From positions 1 to 45,837 of the forward strand of contig NZ_MSJQ01000256.1 in the NCBI RefSeq assembly GCF_014596515.1: DNA of 45,837 nucleotides. The letters run 5' to 3'. Numbering within the stretch: position 1 is the first letter of the stretch; each line of letters starts with the position of its first letter. The notes under the pieces are model-generated. The model saw only the letters and a list, made by a program, of their open reading frames with translations. It was not told where the DNA came from and searched no databases. Position numbers and translations under genes: made by a program. Below are positions 32,433-39,948 of this stretch, in pieces. The stretch comes from Streptomyces sp. CBMA156. GTDB taxonomy: Bacteria > Actinomycetota > Actinomycetes > Streptomycetales > Streptomycetaceae.

Positions 32433-32639
32433 TCAGTCCTCGTAGTGCATCGCGAACCGGCAGTGCGCCGGGCGGGTGCGCTCCCGGTCGGCCGCCGAGA
32501 ACGGTTCCGCCGGGGACCCGTTCGCGGCGGTCCCGGGTTCCGGCGGCTCCGGGCGGTCCCGGCGCCAGGCGACGGGCACCAGGCGGACCCTCCGCTCCAG
32601 CATTTCGTCGACGTCGATGACGGCGGTGACAGTGGTCAT
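32433..32639 (-). CDS. Small protein of unknown function, 68 aa
   Basis: Short gene directly upstream of the decarboxylase and on the same strand. It starts MTTVTAVIDVDEMLERRVRL, has a Pro/Glu-rich middle and a distinctive C-terminus AHCRFAMHYED with its single Cys. AGGGA lies about 8 bases before the ATG. No membrane segment or known domain is visible. It lies between the operator array and the decarboxylase, so it should be the first gene of that operon. It could be a small partner protein of the enzyme or even a peptide substrate; I do not recognise it. Confidence 0.6.
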   Translation of the reverse strand: MTTVTAVIDVDEMLERRVRLVPVAWRRDRPEPPEPGTAANGSPAEPFSAADRERTRPAHCRFAMHYED

Positions 32640-32717
32640 GGCAGGTCCCTTCGAGCGCCGGCCCGTACGGCCGGACACCTCCAGTGGAGACCCTCCGCAC
32701 ACCGACCGCACCCGTCC

Positions 32718-32765
32718 TTGACGCAGGGCGTACGCCCCGGCCGCCGTCCTTGACGTTCTCCTGAC
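32718..32765 (-). promoter_or_regulatory. GTCA half-site array facing the decarboxylase operon
   Basis: Read on the minus strand, half-sites start at 32765 (GTCAGGA), 32754 (GTCAAGG), 32733 (GTACGCC, degenerate) and 32722 (GTCAAGG): offsets 0, 11, 32 and 43. Two of them extend to the identical 12-mer CGTCAAGGACGG (plus-strand copies at 32712-32723 and 32744-32755). Phased 11-bp direct repeats are typical of OmpR/PhoB-family regulators. Confidence 0.65.
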
Positions 32766-32782
32766 AGTGCCCCGGCGGCGGC

Positions 32783-32836
32783 GTCAGGGAGCTGTCAAGG
32801 ACGGCCGCTCCGCCGCCAAGCCCGTGTCAAGAGCGG
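32783..32836 (+). promoter_or_regulatory. GTCA half-site array facing kdpB
   Basis: Half-sites at 32783 (GTCAGGG), 32794 (GTCAAGG), 32815 (GCCAAGC) and 32826 (GTCAAGA): offsets 0, 11, 32 and 43, the same as the array on the other strand. The 11-mer GTCAAGGACGG at 32794 is an exact inverse of the minus-strand copies. No convincing -10 could be fixed between here and the kdpB start. Confidence 0.65.
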
Positions 32837-32941
32837 CATGCCACCCGGTTCCGCGGTGGTGGGCTGTCCGCCGTCCCCGCAGCCCCACCGAACCCGCCGC
32901 CCCCGGTCGCCCGGGGCCGGCCCGGAAGGTCCCCCGAGACG

Positions 32942-35194
32942 ATGCGCCGTTCGGCCCTCACCACCCCGGACACCAGCCCGAGCACCAGCCCGGACGCCAC
33001 TTCGAAGACCGGCCCGGACACCGGCCCGGACACCGCCGTCGGCCCGGACACCGGCGCCGGCCGGCAGAACCGGCTCCGGCGCCGGGAGCGCGGGCAGGAA
33101 CCGCCACCGAGCCACCGCCCCACCTCGCCGGGCGGCCGCCGCCGGCTGATCACCCGGCGCCAGCTGGCCGAGGCGCTGCCCGCCGCCGTCCGCAAGCTCC
33201 ACCCGCGCACGATGCTGCGCAACCCGGTGATGCTGGTGGTCGAGACCGGCTCGGCGCTCACCACCTTCAGCGCCGTCGTCCACCCGAGCGTCTTCGCCTG
33301 GGTGATCTCCTTCTGGCTCTGGCTGACCGTGCTGTTCGCCAACCTCGCCGAGGCCGTCGCCGAGAGCCGCGGCAAGGCGCAGGCCGAGTCGCTGCGCCGC
33401 GCGCAGTCCGCCACCACCGCCCGGCGGCTGCTGCACTGGCGGGTCGGCACCCGCGACCTGCGCCACGAGGTGATCCCCGCCGAGCAGTTGCTGCTGCACG
33501 ACATCGTCCTCGTCCCGGCCGGCGAGGTGATCCCGCGGGACGGTGAGGTGGTCGAGGGCGTCGCCACCGTGGACGAGGCGGCGATCACCGGGGAGTCGGC
33601 GCCCGTCGTCCGGGAGTCCGGCGGCGACCGCACCGGCGTCACCGGCGGCACGATGGTCCTCTCCGACCACCTGGTCGTCCGGGTCACCTCCCGGCCCGGG
33701 CAGAGCTTCGTGGACCGGATGATCGCCCTGGTGGAGGGGGCCGACCGGCAGAAGACCCCGAACGAGGTCGCGCTCAACATCCTGCTGGCCTCGCTGACGA
33801 TCGTCTTCCTGCTGTCCGTGGTCTCGCTCCAGCCGATGGCCATCTACGCCCACGCGCCCCAGACCACCATCGTGCTGGTCGCATTGATGGTCGCGCTCAT
33901 CCCGACCACGATCGGCGCACTGCTCTCCGCGATCGGCATCGCCGGGATGGACCGGCTGGTGCAGCGCAACGTGGTCGCGCTCTCGGGGCGGGCGGTGGAG
34001 GCCGCCGGCGACGTGGACGTACTGCTGCTCGACAAGACCGGCACCATCACCCACGGCAACCGGCGGGCCGTCGCCCTGCACCCGCTGCCCGGCGCGACCA
34101 CCGAACAGCTCGCCGAGGCAGCCCAGTTGGCCTCGGCGGCGGACGAGACGCCGGAGGGGCGATCGCTGGTCGAACTGACGAACCGCCAGTACTGGGTGCC
34201 GCCGAGGGCCCCCGGCGAACTCGGCGATCCGCGGCCCGTCCCGTTCACCGCCCACAGCCGGATGAGCGGCGTCGACCTGACCTGGGCGGACGGCACCACC
34301 TGCCTGATCCGCAAGGGAGCCGCGAGCGCCGTCGCCCGCTGGGTGGTGAACTCCGGCGGGCGGCTGCCCAGGGAGGCCAAGCCACTGGTGGACCGGATCG
34401 CCGGGGCCGGCGGCACCCCGCTGCTGGTCGCCGTCCACGACCGGCACGGCGCAAGGGCGCTGGGCGTGGTCGAACTCAAGGACGTGGTGAAGGAGGGCAT
34501 CGCCGAACGCTTCGCCGAGCTGCGCCGGATGGGCATCCGGACGGTCATGGTCACCGGGGACAACCCGCTGACCGCGCGCGCCATCGCCGCCGAGGCCGGG
34601 GTGGACGACGTCCTCGCCGAGGCCACCCCGGAGGACAAGCTCGCCCACCTGCGGCGCGAGCAGGCCGCCGGGAACGTGGTCGCGATGACCGGCGACGGCA
34701 CCAACGACGCCCCCGCGCTGGCCCAGGCGGACGTCGGCGTGGCGATGAACTCCGGCACTCCGGCCGCCAAGGAGGCCGGCAACATGGTCGACCTCGACTC
34801 CAACCCGGCGAAGCTGATCGAGATCATCCGGGTCGGCAAGCAACTCCTCATCACCCGGGGAGCGTTGACCACCTTCTCGATCACCAACGACGTGGCCAAG
34901 TTCTTCGCGATCATCCCCGCGATGTTCGCGAACGCCTACCCCGGGCTGCACCACCTCAACATCATGGAACTGCACAGCCCCACCTCGGCGATCGCCTCCG
35001 CGATCATCTTCAACGCGCTGATCATCGTCGCCCTGATCCCGCTCGCCCTGCGCGGCGTGCGCTACCAGCCGGCCTCGGCGACCGACCTGCTCCGGCGCAA
35101 CCTGCGGGTGTACGGGCTGGGCGGACTGGTGCTGCCGTTCCTCGGCATCAAGGCGATCGACCTGCTGGTCCGGTTCGTGCCCGGGCTGGGCTGA
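32942..35194 (+). CDS. kdpB: KdpB-type P-type ATPase without KdpA/KdpC
   Basis: Membrane P-type ATPase (750 aa) closely of the KdpB type, the energising subunit of the KdpFABC high-affinity potassium pump. TGESAPV (residues 216-222), phosphorylation Asp364 in [13 protein letters not shown], and [23 protein letters not shown] are intact, as are the membrane helices including [16 protein letters not shown] and the C-terminal [33 protein letters not shown] (KdpB-like). An N-terminal ~60-residue Pro/Asp/Thr extension with repeated GPDT lacks KdpB resemblance. ATG 32942 has GGAAGG 12 bases upstream, rather far, so a later start is possible. No kdpF, kdpA, kdpC or kdpDE lies in the window. Confidence 0.88.
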   Translation: MRRSALTTPDTSPSTSPDATSKTGPDTGPDTAVGPDTGAGRQNRLRRRERGQEPPPSHRPTSPGGRRRLITRRQLAEALPAAVRKLHPRTMLRNPVMLVVETGSALTTFSAVVHPSVFAWVISFWLWLTVLFANLAEAVAESRGKAQAESLRRAQSATTARRLLHWRVGTRDLRHEVIPAEQLLLHDIVLVPAGEVIPRDGEVVEGVATVDEAAITGESAPVVRESGGDRTGVTGGTMVLSDHLVVRVTSRPGQSFVDRMIALVEGADRQKTPNEVALNILLASLTIVFLLSVVSLQPMAIYAHAPQTTIVLVALMVALIPTTIGALLSAIGIAGMDRLVQRNVVALSGRAVEAAGDVDVLLLDKTGTITHGNRRAVALHPLPGATTEQLAEAAQLASAADETPEGRSLVELTNRQYWVPPRAPGELGDPRPVPFTAHSRMSGVDLTWADGTTCLIRKGAASAVARWVVNSGGRLPREAKPLVDRIAGAGGTPLLVAVHDRHGARALGVVELKDVVKEGIAERFAELRRMGIRTVMVTGDNPLTARAIAAEAGVDDVLAEATPEDKLAHLRREQAAGNVVAMTGDGTNDAPALAQADVGVAMNSGTPAAKEAGNMVDLDSNPAKLIEIIRVGKQLLITRGALTTFSITNDVAKFFAIIPAMFANAYPGLHHLNIMELHSPTSAIASAIIFNALIIVALIPLALRGVRYQPASATDLLRRNLRVYGLGGLVLPFLGIKAIDLLVRFVPGLG

Positions 35195-35212
35195 ACGCTC
35201 CCGACGGAGGCT

Positions 35213-35266
35213 GTCAGCAGGCCGTCAAGATGTGCCCGCCCCGCGTCATGGTGGCGTCAGCAGCGG
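35213..35266 (+). promoter_or_regulatory. GTCA half-site array before the usp gene
   Basis: Half-sites at 35213 (GTCAGCA), 35224 (GTCAAGA), 35245 (GTCATGG) and 35256 (GTCAGCA): offsets 0, 11, 32 and 43, the same geometry as the two arrays upstream of kdpB. Lies in the 178-bp gap after kdpB, which otherwise holds no gene. Confidence 0.65.
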
Positions 35267-35372
35267 TACGGAGGAGTCCGTTCCGGGGTTCACTGGAGTC
35301 ATCCGAAGCAAGGAGTGCCGAACCGGCGGAGCCCGATGGAGAGTTCCGCCGGAGAGACGGAGGCGAACGGCC

Positions 35373-35858
35373 ATGCCCGGGACCACCCGAGTGATCGTCG
35401 GACTGAGCGGATCACTGAGCAGTCTGGCCGCCCTCTACCACGCCGTCGGCGAGGCGGCCCGGCACGAGGCCGTGCTGGTGCCGGTCGCCGCCTGGGCCGC
35501 GAACGAGCGGGCCGGCCTGCGCCCGCTCTCCGAACTGGAGCACGCCGCCCGCCGGCGGCTCGACGTCGCCTTCGAGCAGGCCTACGGCGGCTACCCGTCC
35601 GGGCTGGTCATCCACCCGGTGGTGGTCAACGCCGAACCCGGCCCGGCCCTGGTCGGAGCCGTCACCGGCCCGCAGGACCTGCTCGTCCTCGGCGCCGCCA
35701 CCCGCCGCCGCCTGGACCGGCTGCGGCACGGCTCGGTCGCCCGCCACTGCCGCCACCGGGCCGGCTGCCGGGTCGTCGAGGTCTCGCCCTCGGCCCTCCT
35801 CACCCGCCTCGAACTCCCGGCCCGCACCGGCGCCCCGCTCCCCCTGCTGGCCCGCTGA
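35373..35858 (+). CDS. Universal stress protein (UspA-like)
   Basis: Cytoplasmic Usp-fold protein (161 aa): strand VIVGLSGSLSSLAALYHAV at the N-terminus, VLVPVAAW, and the nucleotide-loop region DLLVLGAATRRRLDRLRHGSVARHC. The canonical G-x2-G-x9-G-S motif is only partly kept (first G and GS present), so ATP binding is uncertain. ATG at 35373 has GGAGG 9 bases upstream; a longer frame to 35232 would run through the operator array. Probably co-regulated with kdpB through the shared array. Confidence 0.82.
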   Translation: MPGTTRVIVGLSGSLSSLAALYHAVGEAARHEAVLVPVAAWAANERAGLRPLSELEHAARRRLDVAFEQAYGGYPSGLVIHPVVVNAEPGPALVGAVTGPQDLLVLGAATRRRLDRLRHGSVARHCRHRAGCRVVEVSPSALLTRLELPARTGAPLPLLAR

Positions 35859-35904
35859 GAACACCGGCCTCCCCGAGAGCCCCCCGTCCGGGGCCCGTCC
35901 CACC

Positions 35905-35962
35905 CGCGGCGCCCACCCGCACCATCCGGCCACCACACCGGGTCGTGCGAGTGGGCGCCGCG
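35905..35962 (+). terminator. Stem-loop after usp
   Basis: 18-base arms CGCGGCGCCCACCCGCAC and GTGCGAGTGGGCGCCGCG pair at 17 positions around a 22-base loop, 46 bases after the usp stop. Confidence 0.6.
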
Positions 35963-36399
35963 TTGCGTTGCGCGGCGAGTGCGTTCGACCGCGCAGCAAG
36001 TGCCTTTCACTGAAAGCGACTTGAAAGCGGAGCCACATACTCGAAGTAACCGGGCCACCACCCCTTGACACGCCGCCGCGACCGGGGTCCCGCAACTTCG
36101 ACAAGCCTGTCGAGGTTGGCATGCCCAGGCTATGCTGACCAGAGGCCCGCAGCCGGGCCCCGCCCCGTCGACGACCGCACCGCCCAGGCGCGCCCGACCG
36201 GAAGGAGGTCTGAACCAACCTCCGGCTGACGGCCAATCGGCCCAACACATCAGTCTCTTGACGATGCGTCAACTCCGATCCGCGATTACACCGCCTGAGT
36301 CGCGAGGCGTGCCCCGGGCCGCCCGCCACCGTTGTACGGAAGGTGAATCGCCGCGCCCACCCGAAACCCCCGGTCGCCCCGCCGAGGAAGAGGTTCCGC
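35963..36399. promoter_or_regulatory. 437-bp gap with palindromes before a small membrane protein gene
   Basis: No gene supported. It contains a 24-bp imperfect palindrome AACTTCGACA-AGCC-TGTCGAGGTT (36094-36117, 9 of 10 arm positions pair) followed by a -10-like TATGCT at 36131. A second inverted repeat, TTGAC-GATGC-GTCAA, lies at 36258-36272. Both look like operators, probably for the gene starting at 36400. Confidence 0.4.
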
Positions 36400-36861
36400 A
36401 TGACGACGTCCCGGACCCACCCACGCCCCGCCGAGGCCGCGGTGCTGCTCACCGTGCTCGGCCTGCTCGTCCTGGAGGAGATCGCCCTGGGCATGGCCGA
36501 GGAGGAGGACCGCCCCGTCATCGGCGGCATCCTGATCGGCGCCTCCGGCACCGGCCTGCTGGTGGTCGGAGCGGTGCTGCTCAGCCGCTGGATCGACCTC
36601 CGCCGCCCGCTCCCGCTGCCCCCGCCCGGTCCCAACGGCCGCGAGTACAGCGCCCGCGCGCTGGAAGGCTTCCCGATGGAGGCCGTCCGGCCGCTGCTGC
36701 TCGCCGAGAACGCGCCCCAGCTCGGCCACCTGTACTCGGCCTGGATGCTCGCCAGAACCGGCCGGCCGGCCTCCTGGATCGCCCGCCGCCTGGCCATCCC
36801 CCCGGACGCCGCCCGGCTCCTGGTCGACGCGGCCCGCTCGACGGGACTCGACCGGGCCTGA
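36400..36861 (+). CDS. Small membrane protein of unknown function
   Basis: Protein of 153 aa with two N-terminal membrane helices (about 14-32 AVLLTVLGLLVLEEIAL and 42-62 GGILIGASGTGLLVVGAVLL) and a ~90-residue cytoplasmic tail. The tail ends in a helical, DNA-binding-like segment (LARTGRPASWIARRLAIPPDAARLLVDAA). ATG at 36400 is chosen for GAGGAAGAGG just upstream. Its stop abuts the stop of the convergent gene (TGATCA). Not recognised. Confidence 0.6.
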   Translation: MTTSRTHPRPAEAAVLLTVLGLLVLEEIALGMAEEEDRPVIGGILIGASGTGLLVVGAVLLSRWIDLRRPLPLPPPGPNGREYSARALEGFPMEAVRPLLLAENAPQLGHLYSAWMLARTGRPASWIARRLAIPPDAARLLVDAARSTGLDRA

Positions 36862-37485
36862 TCAGCGCCGCCGACCCGGCGCCGCACCGGCCTGCGCCAC
36901 CAGGTACGGCACCAGCCCGCGCTCCGCCAGCGCCGACCGCCAGGCGTCCCGCGCCAGCACCAACTCCCCCGGCCCGTCCGCCGCTTCCCCGGCCTCCGGC
37001 CCCTTCGACCGGGCCGTCCCCAGTAGCCCCAGCCCGCCCACCAGCAGACTCACCGCAGCCGCCCCGGCCGACACCCAGCCGGCGTCCACCAGTGCCCCCG
37101 CCAGCACCTCCAGGTCCTCGACCAGCCCCAGCACGGAGCCCAGCAGCAGGAAGATCACCGCCGCCGTCACCGCGATGATCGGCACGACCAGCCCCAGCAC
37201 CCCCCACCACCCCGACGCCCGCTCCCGGGGTGGTGCGGCCGCCGGCAGCCGCGCCACCGCGTCGGCATCCGCCCGCAGCGTCGCGTAGCGCTCGTACTCC
37301 GGCGCCGCCGCGGCCAGCACGAACTCCGCGTTCTCCCGCGCCGTCCGCCGCAACCGCTCGACGCCCCTGGCCTCCTCCCCGCTGGCCCACAACGCCGCCC
37401 GCACCGACGGGGCGGAGAGCGCCCGCCCCAGCTCCGTCTCGAAGTCCGCCCGATCCTGCTGCGGCAGCCGAAGCGGCCTGTCCAT
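36862..37485 (-). CDS. Membrane protein of unknown function
   Basis: Protein of 207 aa: an N-terminal helical region (about 1-85, RADFETELGRALSAPSVRAA), two membrane helices at about 95-120 and 135-158 (GVLGLVVPIIAVTAAVIFLLLG; AGAAAVSLLVGGLGLLG) and a C-terminal helical tail. ATG at 37485 has GGGGA upstream; the in-frame ATG at 37512 lies inside a 28-bp palindrome and lacks a site. Not recognised. The palindrome suggests tight regulation. Confidence 0.6.
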   Translation of the reverse strand: MDRPLRLPQQDRADFETELGRALSAPSVRAALWASGEEARGVERLRRTARENAEFVLAAAAPEYERYATLRADADAVARLPAAAPPRERASGWWGVLGLVVPIIAVTAAVIFLLLGSVLGLVEDLEVLAGALVDAGWVSAGAAAVSLLVGGLGLLGTARSKGPEAGEAADGPGELVLARDAWRSALAERGLVPYLVAQAGAAPGRRR

Positions 37486-37508
37486 GCTCGTCCCCGATCG
37501 CCGTCCGT

Positions 37509-37536
37509 CCATGTTCTACAGAACTGTAGAACATGG
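37509..37536. promoter_or_regulatory. 28-bp palindrome, probable operator
   Basis: CCATGTTCTACAG (37509-37521), AA, CTGTAGAACATGG (37524-37536): perfect 13-base arms 24 bases before the start of the membrane protein. The core TACA-N4-TGTA recalls BlaI/GntR-type sites; no such regulator is encoded in the window. Confidence 0.6.
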
Positions 37537-37651
37537 AGGCGGCTCGCAGCAGCCCTGTTCACGGGTGTATTCGACGGATCAGGAGTGGCCGGCCATCGGG
37601 ACGCGGGCGGGGGCGTCGCGGATCAAGCCGCGGCCCGGCGGGGCAGGCGCA

Positions 37652-38131
37652 TCAGGCCGTGGTGCCGGCCAGTTTGATCCGCTTGGCGTCGGCGGCGGCC
37701 GACGGGGTGGCGCCGATGTCGGTGACGGTCGCGGTCAGGACGGCGTCGGTGTTCGGGAGCCAGTTGGTGGTCTTGGACTGGACGACGGCCTGCCGCTTCT
37801 GCGCCGTCCCGTTGCAGAGCACGTCGGTCTCGGCCGTCCGGGTGGAGCCGAAGGCGATGGAGGAGGTGTCCGCCGGGTCCTTCTGCTCCCCCGTGACGGT
37901 GAGCGAGCGGGCCTCGGCCGCGACGGAGCAGAGGTACTCGACCTCGACCCGGATCCGGCCGGGGAGCCTGGGGTCGATCCTGGCGCTGCTGATGGTGACC
38001 CTGGTGGCGGCCGCGGCGGCCGACGGGGTGGCGCGGAACGGCGCCGGGTCCTCGGCGACGGCGGGTACGGCGGCGCCGGTGAGGCCGGTGAGCGCCGAGG
38101 TGAGTACCGTCAGGATGATCCACCGCTGCAC
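37652..38131 (-). CDS. Small secreted protein of unknown function
   Basis: Exported protein of 159 aa. Signal peptide (residues 1-26, IILTVLTSALTGLTGAAVPAVA) then a beta-rich domain with two Cys (EYLCSVAAEARSL and DVLCNGTAQKR), probably disulphide-linked. GTG at 38131 is preceded by GGGAGG 6 bases upstream; a longer frame to 38215 lacks a site. It resembles the small secreted DUF proteins of streptomycetes, but I cannot name a family with certainty. Confidence 0.65.
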   Translation of the reverse strand: MQRWIILTVLTSALTGLTGAAVPAVAEDPAPFRATPSAAAAATRVTISSARIDPRLPGRIRVEVEYLCSVAAEARSLTVTGEQKDPADTSSIAFGSTRTAETDVLCNGTAQKRQAVVQSKTTNWLPNTDAVLTATVTDIGATPSAAADAKRIKLAGTTA

Positions 38132-38254
38132 TGCAACCTCCCGGCCCGAGAACGTGTTGCGGCCGACGCTAACCGCCCGGTCCGGCACCCGCCCGCCGGA
38201 CCGTCCGAACGTCATACCAACAGCCCATCAGCCGACGCCCCCGCCCGCCTCTTC

Positions 38255-39592
38255 TCACCGGCGCCGGAGCCAGACCGCCCAGGTCAGCACCGAGCAGCCC
38301 GCGTAGACCAGCAGGAACCCCGTGTACGCCGCGTCACCGTTGCCGCCGGCCAGGAAGGACTGCCGGAACGCCAGGTTCACCAGCACCCCGCCGAACGCCC
38401 CGACCGCCCCCGCGAGCCCGATCAGCGCCGCCGTGCGGCACCGGGAGCCGGCCTCGGCGGCGGCCGGGTCGGCCCCGGCCGCGACCGCCGTCCGGGCCAC
38501 GGCCTGGTAGTGCGCCGGGATCATCTTGTACGTCGAACCGTTGCCGATGCCGCTGAGCACGAACAGCGCGACGAACCCGGCGAGGAACAGCGGCAGCGAT
38601 CCGGCCCGGGAGGCGGCGATCACCGCCACCGTGCCCGCCCCCATCGCGAGGAAGGTGCAGAGGGTGACCGCGGCCCCGCCGTACCGGTCGGCGAGCCGCC
38701 CGCCGACCGGCCGGAGCAGTGAGCCGAGCAGCGGACCGAGGAAGGTGAGCGCGGCCGCCTTGGCCGGGGTGTCGAAGCGCTCGTGGAACTGCATCTGGAG
38801 CACCTGCCCGAAGGCGAAGCCGAAGCCGATGAAGGAGCCGAAGGTGCCGACGTAGAGGGTGGAGACGGCCCAGCCGTACGGGTCACGAACAACCTCGCGA
38901 AGCGCCTGCCCCTGCCCCGAACTCATCGACGAGGCAGGCAGGTTGTCCATCCGCCACCACGCCCCGGCCGCCGCCAGCAGGATCAGCGGCAGGTAGAGCA
39001 GCGGCAGCAGCCGGGGGTGGGCGACGCCGGCCGTGGCCAGGAGCAGCAACCCGAGCAGCTGCACCGCCGGCACGCCCAGGTTGCCGCCGCCCGCGTTGAC
39101 GCCGAGTGCCCAGCCCTTGAGCCGGTGCGGGTAGAAGGCGTTGATGTTGGCCATCGAGGAGGCGAAGTTGCCCCCGCCGACCCCGGCCACGCAGGCGACG
39201 GCCAGCAGTGTCCCGTACGGGACGCCCGGCTTCAGCACCAGGGCCGCGAGCAGGGTGGGCACGAGCAGCAGCAGTGCGCCGATCGCCGTCCAGGTGCGTC
39301 CGCCGAAACGGGCGACGGCGAAGGTGTACGGCAGCCGCAGCAGCGCGCCGAGGGCGGTGGGCAGGGCGGTGAGAGTGAACTTCCCCGCCGTGTCGATGTG
39401 GTACTCGGGGCCGAGGAACAGCACCAGCACCGACCAGAGGCTCCACACCGAGAAGCCGATGTGTTCGCAGAACACGGAGAACACCAGGTTCCGCCGGGCG
39501 ATCCGGGCGCCGGACCGCGCCCAGAACTCCTCGTCCTCCGGGTCCCAGCCGGCCGTCGGAGAAGGCCTCCTGGCCCCGACCGCGAGGCTCAT
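38255..39592 (-). CDS. narK: Nitrate/nitrite transporter, NarK type (MFS)
   Basis: Twelve-helix major facilitator (445 aa) of the nitrate/nitrite porter family. The family signature GVGGGNFASSMANINAFYP is on helix 5 and the second Gly-rich motif GIGNGSTYKMIP on helix 11; the two arginine-bearing substrate helices are in place. ATG overlaps the nirD TGA (ATGA). As last gene of the nitrate assimilation operon it should import nitrate or export excess nitrite. Confidence 0.94.
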   Translation of the reverse strand: MSLAVGARRPSPTAGWDPEDEEFWARSGARIARRNLVFSVFCEHIGFSVWSLWSVLVLFLGPEYHIDTAGKFTLTALPTALGALLRLPYTFAVARFGGRTWTAIGALLLLVPTLLAALVLKPGVPYGTLLAVACVAGVGGGNFASSMANINAFYPHRLKGWALGVNAGGGNLGVPAVQLLGLLLLATAGVAHPRLLPLLYLPLILLAAAGAWWRMDNLPASSMSSGQGQALREVVRDPYGWAVSTLYVGTFGSFIGFGFAFGQVLQMQFHERFDTPAKAAALTFLGPLLGSLLRPVGGRLADRYGGAAVTLCTFLAMGAGTVAVIAASRAGSLPLFLAGFVALFVLSGIGNGSTYKMIPAHYQAVARTAVAAGADPAAAEAGSRCRTAALIGLAGAVGAFGGVLVNLAFRQSFLAGGNGDAAYTGFLLVYAGCSVLTWAVWLRRR

Positions 39593-39948
39593 TCCGCACC
39601 CCCGGGGGCCGCTGTCCGCACCGGCCAGCGCCGCAGCACGGCGGGCGCGCCGCCGGGGGCGGTGTCCTCGTCCAGGCAGCGGCCGTCGGTGAGGTCGTAG
39701 ACCTGCTTGTACATCGGCGAGATGAGCGTCGGCCGGTCGCCGCGGCTGCCGATCAGGCCGCGGGCGAGGACGGGGGCACCGCTGAACGGGTCGAGGTTGT
39801 CGACGGCGTACAGCCCGCCGGCGCCGTCCCGGAAGAGCGCTATCTGTCCGGCTTCTGGAAGCAACACGGCCACACCACGGCCCGGTTGGAGGTCGGCGAG
39901 GGCGCAGACGGTCTGCCAGCGGGTGCCGTCGTGGATCTGTACGGTCAC
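39589..39948 (-). CDS. nirD: Nitrite reductase small subunit NirD
   Basis: Small subunit (119 aa) of NADH-dependent assimilatory nitrite reductase, a Rieske-like fold. LYAVDNLDPFSGAPVLARGLIG and TLISPMYKQVYDLTDGRCLDE are typical; the Rieske cluster Cys/His ligands are absent, as is normal for NirD. GTG start overlaps the nirB TGA (GTGA), and its own TGA overlaps the narK ATG. Confidence 0.94.
   Translation of the reverse strand: MTVQIHDGTRWQTVCALADLQPGRGVAVLLPEAGQIALFRDGAGGLYAVDNLDPFSGAPVLARGLIGSRGDRPTLISPMYKQVYDLTDGRCLDEDTAPGGAPAVLRRWPVRTAAPGGAE

Noticed and set aside
32433..32639. 68-residue gene as a RiPP precursor of the prenyltransferase/radical SAM locus
   Set aside because: It lies beyond a terminator on the opposite side of the decarboxylase and shares that gene's operon and operator array, so a link to the radical SAM enzyme is not supported.
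35963..36093. Promoter from TTGAAA near 36031
   Set aside because: No convincing -10 at suitable spacing before the next gene; left as part of the unassigned gap.
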